The notes under the pieces were generated by a model. It saw nothing but the letters and a program-made list of their open reading frames with translations, was not told the DNA's origin and searched no databases. Positions 63,329 to 64,000 of a stretch of 64,000 nt of DNA are shown here, piece after piece. Every line of letters begins with the position of its first letter. The stretch's first letter is position 1. The DNA is from Protaetiibacter sp. SSC-01 (GTDB lineage: Bacteria > Actinomycetota > Actinomycetes > Actinomycetales > Microbacteriaceae). The translations under genes were made by a program, and so were the position numbers. The stretch is from contig NZ_CP059987.1 in the NCBI RefSeq assembly GCF_014483895.1, positions 1,364,001 through 1,428,000 on the forward strand, given 5' to 3'.

Positions 63329-64000
63329 GTGCGATCCAACCGCCCACAGCGTTCACGACTCGCCCGCTGGGCGGTTGTCCCGATCGGCCTCGCCGTCGCG
63401 GTCATCCTCGCCGGCTGCACGCAGGAGCAGCTCAACGGCTACCTGCCCGGCGGCGCAGGCACGACCAACCACACCGACAACGTCATCGGGCTCTGGGTGA
63501 CCTCGTGGGTCGTCCTGCTCGGCGTCGGCGTCGTCACGTGGGGCCTCGCCCTGTGGGCGGCCATCGTCTACCGCCGCCGCAAGGGCCAGACGGGCCTCCC
63601 GGTGCAGCTGCGCTACAACATGCCGATCGAGATCTTCTACACGATCGTGCCGTTCATCCTCATCATCGGCTTCTTCGCCTTCACGGCGCGTGAGCAGGCT
63701 GCCATCGAGAACGACCCGGGCAACCCGGATGTGCGCATCGAGGCGTTCGGAAAGCGCTGGTCGTGGGACTTCAACTACCTCAACGAGGAGGTGTACACGA
63801 AGGGCGTCCAGGGCCAGCCGAGCCGCACGGGCGAGCTCGACGAGGACACCCTCCCCGCGCTCTACCTGCCGGTCGGCCAGAAGGTCGAGATCCAGCTCGA
63901 GTCGCGTGACGTCGCCCACTCCTTCTGGGTCATCGACTTCCTCTACAAGAAGGACATGATCCCGGCGAAGTCCAACTACATGTACTTCACGCCCCTCAAG
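63329..64000 (+). CDS. ctaC: Cytochrome c oxidase subunit II, 5' part
   Basis: The first 224 codons, open to the window edge. The lipoprotein signal ILAGC (about 27-31) is usual for actinobacterial CtaC. Two transmembrane helices (about 51-72 and 92-115) follow. Then comes the periplasmic domain with 'IEAFGKRWSWDFNYLNEEVY' and 'QLESRDVAHSFWVIDF', whose His is a copper-A ligand. The remaining ligands lie beyond the window. GTG at 63329 has GAGAGG 7-12 bases upstream. It forms part of the aa3 oxidase of the respiratory supercomplex. Confidence 0.92.
   Translation, partial: MRSNRPQRSRLARWAVVPIGLAVAVILAGCTQEQLNGYLPGGAGTTNHTDNVIGLWVTSWVVLLGVGVVTWGLALWAAIVYRRRKGQTGLPVQLRYNMPIEIFYTIVPFILIIGFFAFTAREQAAIENDPGNPDVRIEAFGKRWSWDFNYLNEEVYTKGVQGQPSRTGELDEDTLPALYLPVGQKVEIQLESRDVAHSFWVIDFLYKKDMIPAKSNYMYFTPLK

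Overview
The window is high-GC actinobacterial DNA, most likely from a member of the Microbacteriaceae. The reasons are strong G/C third-position bias, the gene runs dusB-dgt-dnaG and hisD-nrdR-pyrD-DUF3043-dipeptidase-erpA-ctaC, many GTG starts, and many genes whose start codon sits 6-9 bases after a -10-like hexamer (leaderless transcripts). The family assignment is inferred from protein reading and gene order; no database search was possible.

Backbone, left (1-19.3 kb). An exopolysaccharide locus comes first: a processive GT2 synthase, two exported beta-helix proteins and UDP-glucose 6-dehydrogenase. Next are a DsbA-like oxidoreductase, a possible 35-residue protein, a YbaK-type deacylase, dusB, a dGTPase homologue and dnaG. 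A peptide-type ABC importer operon follows: lipoprotein, two permeases, a two-domain ATPase, a third ATPase and a beta-propeller protein. The left backbone ends in tRNA-Asn(GTT).

Integrated island (about 19,276-51,879, 32.6 kb). A tyrosine recombinase and an AlpA-like excisionase lie just inside the tRNA. A perfect 35-bp copy of the tRNA 3' end lies at 51,845-51,879, directly followed by what looks like the displaced tRNA terminator. The first third of the island holds mobility and replication functions: int, xis, a Walker-type primase/helicase-like ATPase, an XRE regulator and an HNH protein. It also holds a GHKL ATPase fused to STAS-like domains, bracketed by two paralogous 109-residue proteins. 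A palindrome-packed non-coding block (29.8-30.2 kb) leads into an ImmA/IrrE-PIN pair and two nuclease-like genes (GIY-YIG and PD-(D/E)XK). Then come a frameshifted pilin/formylglycine-enzyme-like relic and DUF3846 and ribbon-helix-helix genes. The most notable unit is a seven-gene operon in which every gene overlaps the next: hsdM, hsdS, a TIGR02391-type gene, hsdR, a membrane coiled-coil protein, a 908-residue SF1 helicase and a DUF5677-like protein. I regard this as the best candidate for an undescribed composite defence system. The right end is mostly small orphan genes, relics, a VbhA-like antitoxin without a Fic partner, a 143-base thymine-free run and probable integrase arm sites.

Backbone, right (51.9-64 kb). 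A coiled-coil protein gene is followed by a NarL-type two-component system. Its putative operator occurs both before the kinase gene and before a SHOCT membrane protein gene, which suggests autoregulation and a direct target. After these come a kinase-like protein without a regulator, azlCD, a flavin reductase, hisD, nrdR, pyrD, a DUF3043 membrane protein, an M20 dipeptidase, erpA and the first 224 codons of ctaC, which runs off the window.

Relics in the island include the frameshifted gene at 30.3-30.6 kb, the pilin/FGE pieces at 33.8-34.7 and 47.4-47.7 kb, and a primase C-terminal fragment at 47.7-47.9 kb. They show that it has been remodelled repeatedly.
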